From: CAZAMP01 sp964486455
Lineage (GTDB): Bacteria; Eisenbacteria; RBG-16-71-46; CAZAMP01
Direction: 5' to 3'
NCBI GenBank assembly: GCA_964486455.1
Contig: CAZAMP010000004.1
Coordinates: forward strand, 62,001-126,000
Length of the DNA stretch: 64,000 nt
The notes under the pieces: model-generated
Told to the model about the DNA's origin: nothing
The model's database searches: none
The model's input: the letters and a program-made list of their open reading frames with translations, nothing else
Made by a program: the position numbers and the translations under genes
In this document: in pieces, positions 8,379-16,915 of the stretch
How the letters are laid out: each line of letters starts with the position of its first letter
Position numbering within the stretch: the first letter of the stretch is position 1

Positions 8379-9100
8379 CAGAGATCCCCACCTTGGGGTC
8401 GGATGACGATCTCTTCGAGCATCGCGGCGTCGGAAGCCGTCAGCGCGGCAACAACGGCTCGGGCCACGTCCTCGGGCGGCATCATTCGTTCCCTCGGCGC
8501 CTCCGGCCACAGATCGTCCCAGAGGGGCGTGTCCGTTGCCCCGGGATAGAGATCGATCACACGGATACCGCGATCGCGGTTCTCGACGCGCATGACGGCG
8601 CTGAGCGCCGCTAGGCCGGCCTTGGACGCCGCGTAGGCCGCGTTTTGGGCGAACGGCGTGCGGGCGGCGACGCTGAGGATGTTCACGATGGAGCCCGTCC
8701 CCCGCTCACGCATTCGGGGAAGGAGCGCGCGGCAGAGCAGAAACACACCGCGCAGGTTTGTCGCGATGGAGTCGTCGAACGCTCCGGTCTCCAGAGCGTG
8801 GATTGGCGCCGCGTGCGCGACGCCGGCGGCGTTGACGAGGACGTCGATTGGGCCGACGTTGGCAACGAGGTCGTCCACCTCCGCTTCACGGCGAACGTCG
8901 CAGGTCCGGATCACCCTGTTCGTCATCGCGGCCGCCGTCTCCGCCAGGCGATCCTTTCTGCGGCCGACGAGAACGGTGGCACAGCCTCTCTCCGAAACGG
9001 CCCGAGCCACCGCCGCGCCTATTCCGGAGCCGGCGCCGGTGATGAGCGCGGTCCGGCCCGAGAGATCGCCTGAGCTAAGAATGGTTCCTTCGTGAGACAA
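8378..9100 (-). CDS. SDR-family oxidoreductase, possible sepiapterin-reductase role
   Basis: 240 residues. Classical SDR: nucleotide motif TGAGSGIG near residues 20-27, NAAG (VLVNAAGVAHA), a Ser in NILSVAA and the YAASK catalytic Tyr/Lys. The family fixes the fold, not the substrate. Because it overlaps folE, which overlaps a PTPS gene, a sepiapterin-reductase-like last step of tetrahydrobiopterin synthesis is the best inference. The start is probably TTG at 9100, overlapping folE by 26 bases; no ATG is available before the nucleotide-binding motif. Confidence 0.85.
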   Translation of the reverse strand: MSHEGTILSSGDLSGRTALITGAGSGIGAAVARAVSERGCATVLVGRRKDRLAETAAAMTNRVIRTCDVRREAEVDDLVANVGPIDVLVNAAGVAHAAPIHALETGAFDDSIATNLRGVFLLCRALLPRMRERGTGSIVNILSVAARTPFAQNAAYAASKAGLAALSAVMRVENRDRGIRVIDLYPGATDTPLWDDLWPEAPRERMMPPEDVARAVVAALTASDAAMLEEIVIRPQGGDL

Positions 9101-9698
9101 GGCTCAGAAGCTCCGATCGCGTGGCAGGGTCATCCTTGAATGCGCCCAGGAGCGATGAGGTGACGGCGAGCGACTGTGCCTTCTCGACACCTCGCATCAT
9201 CATGCACATGTGGCGTGCCTCTACGATCACACCCACGCCGTGCGGGGCGAGAACCTCGTTCACGGCGTCGGCGATCTGCATCGTGAGCCGCTCCTGGATC
9301 TGGAGACGACGAGCGAAGACGTCCACGATTCGCGCGAACTTGCTCAGGCCGAGCACTTTGCCTTTCGGTAGGTAAGCAATATGGCAACGACCGTAGAACG
9401 GGAGCAGGTGATGCTCGCACAAGCTCATCACTGCGATGTCGCGAACCAGCACCATTTCGCTGCCCAAGGCATCGAAGAGGGCGCCGTTGACAACTTCCTT
9501 GATGTCTTGCTCATATCCCCTTGTTAAATCAAGCCATGCGCGGGCGACACGATCGGGGGTCCGCTCGAGACCCGGGCGGTTCGGATCCTCTCCGATCTCG
9601 ACGAGCAGATTGCGCGTCAGGCTGCGGATCGCGTCCGTCCGCTCCACTTCACTATGCTGGGCCGGCCCGTCGGGCGGCGTAGTTGTTTTCTGACTCAT
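9075..9698 (-). CDS. folE: GTP cyclohydrolase I
   Basis: 207 residues. It converts GTP to 7,8-dihydroneopterin triphosphate, the entry step for folate or biopterin. Zinc ligands are visible: C94 and H97 in CEHHLLPF and C165 in RHMCMMMRG. GLSKFARIVDVFARRLQ and RPGLERTPDRVARAW are further hallmarks. The ATG at 9698 lies inside the upstream PTPS gene (47-base overlap), and the 3' end overlaps the SDR gene. The absence of other folate genes and the PTPS partner point to the biopterin branch. Confidence 0.97.
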   Translation of the reverse strand: MSQKTTTPPDGPAQHSEVERTDAIRSLTRNLLVEIGEDPNRPGLERTPDRVARAWLDLTRGYEQDIKEVVNGALFDALGSEMVLVRDIAVMSLCEHHLLPFYGRCHIAYLPKGKVLGLSKFARIVDVFARRLQIQERLTMQIADAVNEVLAPHGVGVIVEARHMCMMMRGVEKAQSLAVTSSLLGAFKDDPATRSELLSLVSRRNHS

Positions 9699-10065
9699 AG
9701 ACTCTGACCTCCACCAGCTTCCCGGCGGGCAGGTTGGCTTCGATGAGATCCCAGATCCGGCTGGCGAGGACCTCGGCGGTCGGTATGTGACCCTTCAAAA
9801 AACCCACGTCGACGTTCAGGTTCTTGTGATCGAGATGCGTGATGACCTCTCGATCCAGGTAGTCCCTCAGCGCGTTCAAATCGACTATCATGCCCGTCGT
9901 CGGCTCGATCTCGCCCGCAACCGTGACTTCGAGCACGTAGTTGTGTCCGTGTCCGGCGGGATTGCTGCACAGTCCGAAGATGCGGTCGTTTTCCTCGTCA
10001 CTGAGGTCGGGATTGAATAGACGATGCGCGGCGGAAAAGCGCATCCGTCGGGTCACCGAGAGCAT
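9652..10065 (-). CDS. 6-pyruvoyl-tetrahydropterin synthase (eukaryote-like PTPS)
   Basis: 137 residues. Zinc histidines H14, H39 and H41 (AAHR, GHGHNY), the catalytic cysteine C33 and the LDHKNL Asp/His pair at 79-80 are all present. The wording (LSDEENDRIFGLCSNP, GHGHNY, TTGMIVDLNALRDYL, LDHKNL, VYESENN) is much nearer to animal PTPS than to E. coli QueD. PTPS turns dihydroneopterin triphosphate into 6-pyruvoyl-tetrahydropterin. It is the first gene of its operon, with AGGAG 7 bases before the ATG. A queuosine role (QueD) is less likely given folE directly downstream. Confidence 0.93.
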   Translation of the reverse strand: MLSVTRRMRFSAAHRLFNPDLSDEENDRIFGLCSNPAGHGHNYVLEVTVAGEIEPTTGMIVDLNALRDYLDREVITHLDHKNLNVDVGFLKGHIPTAEVLASRIWDLIEANLPAGKLVEVRVYESENNYAARRAGPA

Positions 10066-10122
10066 GCCCGTTCTCCTGAGATGGCCGTTTTCATGAGTGT
10101 CCGGCCGGATTTCGAGCGTATA

Positions 10123-10151
10123 ACGCTACCCGTCACGCGGACCCCGGTCAA
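10123..10151 (-). promoter_or_regulatory. Putative promoter of the biopterin/wecB operon
   Basis: Minus strand: TTGACC (10151-10146), a 17-base spacer, TAGCGT (10128-10123). The -35 is strong and the -10 is weak but of the same style as other promoters here. The predicted start near 10116 leaves a leader of about 50 bases. A TATAAC on the plus strand (10119-10124) overlaps it and could serve the divergent transglycosylase gene, but no -35 matches. Confidence 0.5.
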
Positions 10152-10165
10152 GGGCCGGCCTCAAG

Positions 10166-11569
10166 ATGGAGCGGGCGTGGCCGATCTCAAATAGTGTGAG
10201 AATACGCATTCTAGCTAGAAAAACGCTCATCCTGGCAGCGCTCCTCGGATGCGACGGCGCACTTGCTCCGGCCGCCGACGCTGACGTGGCATCGGATTCC
10301 CCTGAATCGCCTCTGCCCCGCCCGCCGGAACTGGAAGCCAGTGTCGTGTTCTGGAAGGATGTCATGACGCGGTGGGGTGAGCGCGATATCCTCCTCCACG
10401 ATCAGGACTCACCGAAGCGCGTGCTCTCCATCGCGCGTCTTCCCAAGCCACTTGAGCCCCGCTCATCTGCGGCGCGCCGTTGGATAGCCGACATCGAGGC
10501 CCGAACCCAAGAAATCTTCAAGAATGCCGCGGCGGACCTCGAAGCGGAACGCGACGCATCGCTGCCGGAGGAGTGGCTTCGCTTCCTGCGCGATGGCGCA
10601 CAGGACAACGACATCGCCGGTGAAGCGTGGCGCCTGTCGAAACGCATTCGCTCGCAGCAGGGTCTGCGGGAGGTTTTCGCGGAGAGCTATCGTCGTTCCG
10701 GACAGTACATCACGCGGGTCCGGGAGGTTCTCACCGTACGCGGACTTCCGCCCGAGATCGCCTACCTCCCGCATCTCGAGTCGGGATACAACCCCAGAGC
10801 CAGAAGTCGCCTTGGGGCGATGGGGCTCTGGCAGTTCACGAGAGGCACGGCCCGCGACTTCCTCAGGGTGGATGATGTGGTCGACGAGCGCCTGGATCCC
10901 TACCGCTCGACCGAGGCGGCGGCCCGCTACCTGCGGAACGCGAACGATGCGCTCGGCTGTTGGTCGCTGGCCATCACTGCCTACAACTACGGTCTCAACG
11001 GTATGCGACGGGCCCTCAAGCGGCATGGTCCCGACATCGTGGCCATCCTGCAGAACCACGATGGTCGCGCCATGGGGTTTGCCACGCGAAACTTCTACGC
11101 GGAGTTTCTCGCCGTTGTCGAGATCATGAGCGATCCGGGGCGACACTTCCCCAACGTGAACCCGGAGGAGCCTTGGCGTTTCAGCGTCTTCGTGGCGGAG
11201 GAGTTCCTCGACCCGCACGCTGTCGCCGCCCATTTCGCCTGTGAATTCTCGACCTTCATCGATTTCAATCCAGCTTTCGGGGATGGCGTCGTGAGCGGCG
11301 ACCGCTGGATTCCACAGGGCACGGTTGTTCGTGTTCCTCCCACGCATGCCGGTCGAGTGGCGCTGCAGTCTCGGTCCCTCCCGAACGAGGCACGCCATGA
11401 CGCGCAGCGGCTACCACGCTACCATCGTGTCCGTCGGGGCGAGAACCTATCGAGCATCGCCGCCCGATACAGCACAACCGTTGATCGAATCCTCAAGCTG
11501 AACTCGCTCAGGAATCCCCATCGAATCTATGCCGGCCAGAGGCTGGCACTCCCCTTAGCCGCGCACTAG
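10166..11569 (+). CDS. MltD-like lytic transglycosylase with LysM domain
   Basis: 467 residues. A signal region (about 11-28) ends in a possible lipobox LLGC with C29, so it may be an outer-membrane lipoprotein. The SLT domain spans roughly 190-310, with catalytic Glu E205 in LPHLESGYNP, GAMGLWQF at 217-224 and AYNYGLNG. A C-terminal LysM module (about 418-467, HRVRRGENLSSIAARYST) binds peptidoglycan. It cleaves glycan strands non-hydrolytically in wall turnover. The ATG at 10166 is taken; a GTG at 10196 would give a tighter signal peptide. The gene stands alone, divergent from the biopterin operon. Confidence 0.93.
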   Translation: MERAWPISNSVRIRILARKTLILAALLGCDGALAPAADADVASDSPESPLPRPPELEASVVFWKDVMTRWGERDILLHDQDSPKRVLSIARLPKPLEPRSSAARRWIADIEARTQEIFKNAAADLEAERDASLPEEWLRFLRDGAQDNDIAGEAWRLSKRIRSQQGLREVFAESYRRSGQYITRVREVLTVRGLPPEIAYLPHLESGYNPRARSRLGAMGLWQFTRGTARDFLRVDDVVDERLDPYRSTEAAARYLRNANDALGCWSLAITAYNYGLNGMRRALKRHGPDIVAILQNHDGRAMGFATRNFYAEFLAVVEIMSDPGRHFPNVNPEEPWRFSVFVAEEFLDPHAVAAHFACEFSTFIDFNPAFGDGVVSGDRWIPQGTVVRVPPTHAGRVALQSRSLPNEARHDAQRLPRYHRVRRGENLSSIAARYSTTVDRILKLNSLRNPHRIYAGQRLALPLAAH

Positions 11570-11658
11570 CTCCCACCTGCGCTCACGTTCAGCGCCCATA
11601 CCGGAGACTCACGGGAGAGCGATGTCCTGCGTGCAGCAATGGGACGGACGTCGCGCCG

Positions 11659-12651
11659 CTACCGCCCCCCCGAGCGAACGCCGAGAGCCGCCAGCACCAC
11701 ACCCAAGCCACTGATGAGATAAACCACCCACTGTGTCAGAAGCGCGCCCAGGGCAAACACGATCCCTTCATGGCGCCACACGAATCGGAGAAAGATCGAG
11801 TTCAGGAGGGCAAGCACGAGGAAACCGAGAGCGGCAATCAGGAGCCAGCCCGCTCCTGCGAATAGCGCCCCGAGCGGACTCAGCAAGATTCCGAAGGAGA
11901 GCGGAACACTCAGCATATTCCGGACACGTAGGTTCAGGTCCCGGCGAACCGTTCGGTAGCGCATCATGAGACGGCTCCAGGGAATCGCCCGGCCGAAGAG
12001 GTCGGAGTGCAGGAGGCTCCAGAAGCCGTAGCGCTTGTGGTGCATGACCTGGATCGTCTTGTCGATCTGTAGCCGCTCGCCGGCGCGGCTGAGGCGGTAA
12101 CCGAATTCGATGTCCTCCAGGTACCGCTGTCGCTCGTCCAGGCCGCCGAACCGCTCGAAGACGTCGCGCCGCACGAAGCCGCAGCCGGTCCAGAACGTCG
12201 TCGCTTCAGTATGCGCTAGCTGGTGGGTCCAATGGTGGACATAGTTCTTGTAGCGCGTGAAGAACCCCTTCTCGACGGGATCTGGATTGTACGAGCCGAA
12301 TAGCGCGGCCAGCGAAGGGTCGTCGACGAAGCGCGCGACGCCCTTGCGGATGGTATCGGGGGCAACCTCCACGTCGGAGTCCGCGAAGAAAAAGATCTCC
12401 CCTCGCGCCCGCGCGCAGGCGCGGTTTCGGGCTGCGGCGGGGCCCGTGTTGTGACCGCGCACGAGTTGAACCCCGAGTCGCTCGATGATCTGCACGGACC
12501 GATCCGACGATCCATCATCCGAAGCGAGGACCTCGTAATCCGGATAGTCGCTCTCGAGAATCGCGGTGAGACAGCGCTCGAGCGTTCGCTCGGCGTTGTA
12601 GACCGGCACGATCACACTGACGATCGGAAGGCTGTTCGAGTTACCCGTCAA
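11659..12651 (-). CDS. Family 2 glycosyltransferase with C-terminal membrane helices
   Basis: 330 residues. GT-A domain: SVIVPVYNAE, EVLASDDGSSD, then FFADSDVE (DxD metal site) and YLEDIEFGYRL (catalytic acidic pair). About two membrane segments occupy 250-325. It should transfer a sugar to a lipid-linked acceptor at the inner membrane. Start TTG at 12651 overlaps the stop of the MurJ-like gene (TTGA) and has a strong GGGGGAGG upstream. It is the last gene of the first exopolysaccharide operon; the 89-base gap to the convergent transglycosylase gene shows no clear terminator. Confidence 0.9.
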   Translation of the reverse strand: MTGNSNSLPIVSVIVPVYNAERTLERCLTAILESDYPDYEVLASDDGSSDRSVQIIERLGVQLVRGHNTGPAAARNRACARARGEIFFFADSDVEVAPDTIRKGVARFVDDPSLAALFGSYNPDPVEKGFFTRYKNYVHHWTHQLAHTEATTFWTGCGFVRRDVFERFGGLDERQRYLEDIEFGYRLSRAGERLQIDKTIQVMHHKRYGFWSLLHSDLFGRAIPWSRLMMRYRTVRRDLNLRVRNMLSVPLSFGILLSPLGALFAGAGWLLIAALGFLVLALLNSIFLRFVWRHEGIVFALGALLTQWVVYLISGLGVVLAALGVRSGGR

Positions 12652-14270
12652 TCCGCGGGTCCTCCCCCCTCGTCACTCACCCCATTCCGAGGATCAGACC
12701 GCGCGCGACCTGGCTTTGAAGCGCGTCGCGGCCAGAGCTGCGATCCCATGGCGACGACGCCGGCTCCGTAGAACACAGCGCCGAAAAGTCCCGCCGCGGC
12801 CAGAAGGCCGCCCAACGCAATCCACGAATCCGACAACGAGTGAACCAGCAACACGTCAGAGCCGTAGTCCACCACCACCCGAACCGCGAGATAGCCGATG
12901 ACGGCGCCCGGCACCAGTCGACACGCGGCGCCGGCCATGCGGCGCACCACCAGGACCCCTTCTCGAGAGAGGTGGCCGGGCAAGGCGATCATGACGACGA
13001 TGGTCGTCACGCTGGTCGCGAGCGCCAATCCCCGAACACCCATCGGGCCGACCAGGAGCGCGTCGAGGGCGACGTTTAGTGCCAGCTCGAGAACTCCAAC
13101 CAGGAAGATCCATCCCGTCCGGCGTGTGAGGAACAGCAGGATCTTGAGCAACATGTTGAAGGAAATCGTTAGAATGGCCGGTGCGTAGAACAGGAGGGCG
13201 CCTGTTGTCCACTCCGTCGACGCGTCCGTAAACGATCCGCGCTCGAGAAGAAATGTCACGACAGGCTGGGCCGCACCGAGGAAGAATATGGTCGGGAACG
13301 CAGCCACGAAGAGAACCCGCCGGCCGGCGATCAGCGATTCCTCGGCCACCGATTTGCCCGCCGCCATCATCTCCGAGAGGCGCGGAAACAGGGCCGTGAG
13401 GTACGCTCCGGCCGTCACGGTCACCACGAATTGGACGATACGGAACGCGTAGCCCAGCGCCGAGAGATGACCGGCGGCCAGACGAGAGGCGAAGATCTGA
13501 TCCACGACGAACTTGAGCTGATCGAGAAGCATCCAGATCAGCGCCGGGACGAGCAACGAAAGTACCGTCCTCGTCCCGGGCAATACGGGTCGGAGCTTGA
13601 GGACGAATCCGGACCAGATCCGCCATCCCGGTCGCCCCATTCCGACGAGCTGCACCGCCGAACCGATGAGAAACGAAACGGGAAGGGCCGTCGGCCCGAG
13701 CGGCCCCGAGAGGAGCAACAGTGAAGCGAGGATGGCGACCCGGCCCACCACGCGCCCCCGCGCAGGAGCCGAGAAATGATTCCATGCGTTGAGTATCGTC
13801 TCGGAGGTCAGGAAGAACGCGCTGAACAGGATCGACGGTGCCAGCACGCGCAGCATCGAGGCACCCGTCGATCGCGTTGCCGCGGCGAAACCAGGGGCCA
13901 GTGCCCCGACCACCAGCTGAGCGCCCGCGAAAAGGAGCAGCGCCACGGCGAGGAAGAGCAGAAACGTGTAGCCGGCGAACTGAAACGAAACGGCCCTAGC
14001 GGCCCCTTCGCCCTGACGGGCCCTTACCTCCGCCACCGTCGGGATGAAACCGACCTTCAGAATGTTTCCCGCCCACTCCATGAACGTGATCGGGATGATG
14101 AGCGCCACGAAGAACGCATCGGTCTCCGGGCGCGTACCGAAGGCCCGCGCGATCAGAAGCGTGGCCAGAAGGCCCAGCGAGAAGCGGAGGGCCCGCGCGA
14201 CTGCGAGGACCAGTGTCGCGAATCGCACGCTCTCGACGCGTGCCCCACCTATCGCCGAATTGGCTCCCAC
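12648..14270 (-). CDS. MurJ/MviN-family lipid-linked oligosaccharide flippase
   Basis: 540 residues, about 12-14 membrane helices, MOP superfamily. The N-terminal region ATLLIARAFGTRPETDAFFVA with GNILKVGFIPTVAEVRA is typical of MurJ/MviN. MurJ flips lipid II; inside a glycosyltransferase/Wzy operon it more likely flips the undecaprenyl-linked exopolysaccharide repeat unit in place of a Wzx. Start GTG at 14270 overlaps the upstream glycosyltransferase by 22 bases, with GAGG about 6 bases before it. The true murJ could lie elsewhere, so no symbol is given. Confidence 0.9.
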   Translation of the reverse strand: MGANSAIGGARVESVRFATLVLAVARALRFSLGLLATLLIARAFGTRPETDAFFVALIIPITFMEWAGNILKVGFIPTVAEVRARQGEGAARAVSFQFAGYTFLLFLAVALLLFAGAQLVVGALAPGFAAATRSTGASMLRVLAPSILFSAFFLTSETILNAWNHFSAPARGRVVGRVAILASLLLLSGPLGPTALPVSFLIGSAVQLVGMGRPGWRIWSGFVLKLRPVLPGTRTVLSLLVPALIWMLLDQLKFVVDQIFASRLAAGHLSALGYAFRIVQFVVTVTAGAYLTALFPRLSEMMAAGKSVAEESLIAGRRVLFVAAFPTIFFLGAAQPVVTFLLERGSFTDASTEWTTGALLFYAPAILTISFNMLLKILLFLTRRTGWIFLVGVLELALNVALDALLVGPMGVRGLALATSVTTIVVMIALPGHLSREGVLVVRRMAGAACRLVPGAVIGYLAVRVVVDYGSDVLLVHSLSDSWIALGGLLAAAGLFGAVFYGAGVVAMGSQLWPRRASKPGRARSDPRNGVSDEGGGPAD

Positions 14271-15385
14271 ACCGTCCTCTTCTTGCCAAGCGCAAAGCGA
14301 AACAGCCCCACAGTGGTCGAGATGTTACCCAGCGCGAAGTAAGTCGCAGCGGATAGAAGCTTCGACCTGGCGCGCGTTCTTCTCACCCACCCGATGAAAG
14401 CGGTCGTGTAGAAGATGTTTTGCAGAACGAAAATGAGGATATACATCCAGCCCGATGACGTCAGCACGGCGTTTGTCGGAAACAACAAGAGTATCGCGGG
14501 CGAGGCAAGGCGACGCAGAAGCTTGTGTCCGAAGAGAATGTAGGCATAGACACCGTGTTGCACCGGGTTCAGAAGATCACGTCGGCACATTAATGAGCGA
14601 AGCGATTGCTCGACGATGCGGACGCGGCGGTGGTAGTGATCGACGCTGCTCTGCAGCGGATCCTCAATCGAAACGGCGGCTTCCTCGAAGACCAAGCGCT
14701 TCCCGTGGCCGATGACTGCGGTTGAGACAAAGAAGTCATCCGTCACACCGGCCGGAATGGTCTCGAAGAAACGACGGCGGATGGCATAGATCGAACCATC
14801 CGCGGCGACGATGGAGCCCGCCAGGCTCTCCATCCGCTTGAGGAACTTGTCGAACTCCCAGTAAAGCCCTTCGCCACCCGCCATCGCCCCGCTCTTCTTC
14901 CGATTGATCTGGTTGCCGCACACTCCTCCCACTTCGGGATCCGCGAACGGCGCCACCAGGCTGCGGATGGCGTCAGGCTCGAAGATCGCGTTCGCATCCG
15001 TCAGGAGAACGATCTCGCCCGTGCAGGCTTCGATCCCTCGGTTCAGCGCGGAGACCTTGCCTGCCTGCGACGGCAATTCGATGAGTCGTATCCGCGTATC
15101 GTCCAGCGCGCGGACGTGCTCCGCCGTGCCGTCCGTGGAACCGTCGTCAACGACGACGACATTGAGACGATCGGCGGGATAGTCCTGCTCCAAGGTGTTT
15201 CGCAGCTTGTTGTCCATTCCATCTGCTTCATTGTGGGCGGCGATGAGAACGGTCACGTGTGGGGTGACATCATCGCATGCGTGGCTGAGGCGCCGCCACA
15301 ATCCGAGGAAGATCACCGTAAGAGGAAAGCCGGCGTGCGCGAACGCCACCAGGATGACTAGGAACCAGAAGATCGCTTCGGTCAT
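14249..15385 (-). CDS. Family 2 glycosyltransferase, membrane-anchored
   Basis: 378 residues. An N-terminal helix (about 5-30), a GT2 domain with VTVLIAAHNEADG, VVVVDDGSTDGTAEHV, VLLTDANAIFE and a Q-x-x-R-x-R-W-like region (YHRRVRIVEQSLRSL), then about three C-terminal helices. The architecture resembles processive or chain-extending inner-membrane glycosyltransferases. The ATG overlaps the wzy stop as ATGA, and its own stop lies within the MurJ-like gene. The acceptor and sugar cannot be deduced. Confidence 0.9.
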   Translation of the reverse strand: MTEAIFWFLVILVAFAHAGFPLTVIFLGLWRRLSHACDDVTPHVTVLIAAHNEADGMDNKLRNTLEQDYPADRLNVVVVDDGSTDGTAEHVRALDDTRIRLIELPSQAGKVSALNRGIEACTGEIVLLTDANAIFEPDAIRSLVAPFADPEVGGVCGNQINRKKSGAMAGGEGLYWEFDKFLKRMESLAGSIVAADGSIYAIRRRFFETIPAGVTDDFFVSTAVIGHGKRLVFEEAAVSIEDPLQSSVDHYHRRVRIVEQSLRSLMCRRDLLNPVQHGVYAYILFGHKLLRRLASPAILLLFPTNAVLTSSGWMYILIFVLQNIFYTTAFIGWVRRTRARSKLLSAATYFALGNISTTVGLFRFALGKKRTVWEPIRR

Positions 15386-16881
15386 CGTGCCCTGCCGCGT
15401 CTGGCCAGAGCGCGTCTCAGCTTGCGCGCGTCGGGCATCGCGACCTCTCCCTCCCAGGCGAGATTTCGGATCACCGGCACGAGCGCGAGGAGAAGCCAGA
15501 GCGTCTTGTCATACTGAGCGCTCAAGAACAGGCTGGCGAACGAAAACGCCGTCAGGCCGACAAAGAGCGCGTCGTTGGCGGCACCGAGATCGCGCCGTCC
15601 CGTCCGCCCCACGCGGCCGGCCGTCTTTCGATTCTCGTACAGCGCGAAGAGGATCATGCTGGCGAAGATGACACCACCGAGAATGCCGGTCTCGACGCCG
15701 ACCTCCAGAAACATGTTGTGTGCGCTCCTCCCGCGCTGTACATCGCCCCGCTCCATATCGTAGTAGTGGTACATCTGATCGAATCGCGAGTCGCGAAACG
15801 CGATCGGAAACGCGCCGGCCCCCACGCCAAACGGGTTCTCCCGAACCGCCTCTGAACCGAATTGGACGTAGAGCCAGCGTCCGCGAACGGACTCGTCGCC
15901 GCGCATTGGGCTCTCCAGGCTCCGCACTCGCCCCACGTACGCGCTCGGCACGAGCACAGAGAGGATCAGCAGCGCCAATAGTCCCCCTCCGAGGCCCATC
16001 AGCAGCACCTTGCCCTTGAGGCGGACCAAGTAGCCAAAGAACGTCATCAGGAGAATGAGTCCCATGGTAAGCGCCCCGCCCCGCGAGAACGAGTAGACAA
16101 CCGCCAATACGATCAAAAAAGCGGAAGCGACCAGAAACAGCCTGATCCAGGGCGCCTTCTCGATCGAAATCATGAAGAGACAGATCGGTAGCGCCACGAG
16201 GATCGTCGCGGAGAAGAAGTTTGCGTCGAGATTGGCTCCCATCGCGCGGATCTGGCCTTCCACCGTGCCCGCCACCTGGGTGTCGAACACGGCCTGGCCT
16301 CGCAGATAGGCTACGATGGCGAAAACGGCCCCCAGGAGCGCCGCCGAGACCATCAGGCCGAGCACGATTCGGAGCTTCTCCCGCGTGTCGATCAGGTGGA
16401 TCACGAGGAAATAGAAGACGATCAGCGTCGCGAAACGCCTTACGGCCTGAATCGTCAGGTCCGGCTCGATGCTCCACACCATCGACGACGCGGCGAGAAA
16501 GAGGAAGGCGAAGACCCATCGGTGCAGCGAGGTGCGCTGTGTCGCCACCGCGCGCTTCGCTGAGAGCGCGTGCACGATCGTCGCGGTCAGCGTGAATACG
16601 CCGAGAAGCTTGTAGAGGGAGAAGAACTCGTTGGGAATTCGGGCGAACAGCTCCATCGGGATGAGGAACGTCAGAGCGAAGACGCCGACCACCGGACGCC
16701 GGGCGATGAACACGATCAACGGTAGGCCGACGATGAAGCCTCTGATCTGCATCGCCGCGTGCCCCGAGAGAACGGCAAACACCGCGAGCTCCGCGAGCAA
16801 CAGCATCCCCGCGATCATGGCGGGGGAAACGCTCGGAAGCATCTCCCTCTTCGTCCGTGTTCTCAGCTCGGTTCTGGCCAT
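15382..16881 (-). CDS. O-antigen ligase/polymerase (Wzy_C family)
   Basis: 499 residues, about 10-12 membrane helices. The conserved Wzy_C/WaaL stretch is in the C-terminal third: a long periplasmic loop followed by SAHNMFLEVGVETGILGGVIF, with the HN pair typical of ligases and polymerases. It should polymerise or ligate the flipped repeat units. It is the first of three Wzy-like proteins in the window. Start ATG at 16881; a 34-base gap separates it from the upstream GT4 gene. Confidence 0.88.
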   Translation of the reverse strand: MARTELRTRTKREMLPSVSPAMIAGMLLLAELAVFAVLSGHAAMQIRGFIVGLPLIVFIARRPVVGVFALTFLIPMELFARIPNEFFSLYKLLGVFTLTATIVHALSAKRAVATQRTSLHRWVFAFLFLAASSMVWSIEPDLTIQAVRRFATLIVFYFLVIHLIDTREKLRIVLGLMVSAALLGAVFAIVAYLRGQAVFDTQVAGTVEGQIRAMGANLDANFFSATILVALPICLFMISIEKAPWIRLFLVASAFLIVLAVVYSFSRGGALTMGLILLMTFFGYLVRLKGKVLLMGLGGGLLALLILSVLVPSAYVGRVRSLESPMRGDESVRGRWLYVQFGSEAVRENPFGVGAGAFPIAFRDSRFDQMYHYYDMERGDVQRGRSAHNMFLEVGVETGILGGVIFASMILFALYENRKTAGRVGRTGRRDLGAANDALFVGLTAFSFASLFLSAQYDKTLWLLLALVPVIRNLAWEGEVAMPDARKLRRALARRGRAR

Positions 16882-16915
16882 CGTCGGTGACCTACCATTT
16901 GACCGGTGATTTGAC

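Noticed and set aside
10119..10124. TATAAC as plus-strand -10 for the transglycosylase gene
   Set aside because: No acceptable -35 at 16-18 bases upstream; it overlaps the opposite promoter.
11570..11658. Search for a terminator between the convergent transglycosylase and glycosyltransferase genes
   Set aside because: Only a five-pair GCGCT/AGCGC stem was seen; not distinguishable from chance.
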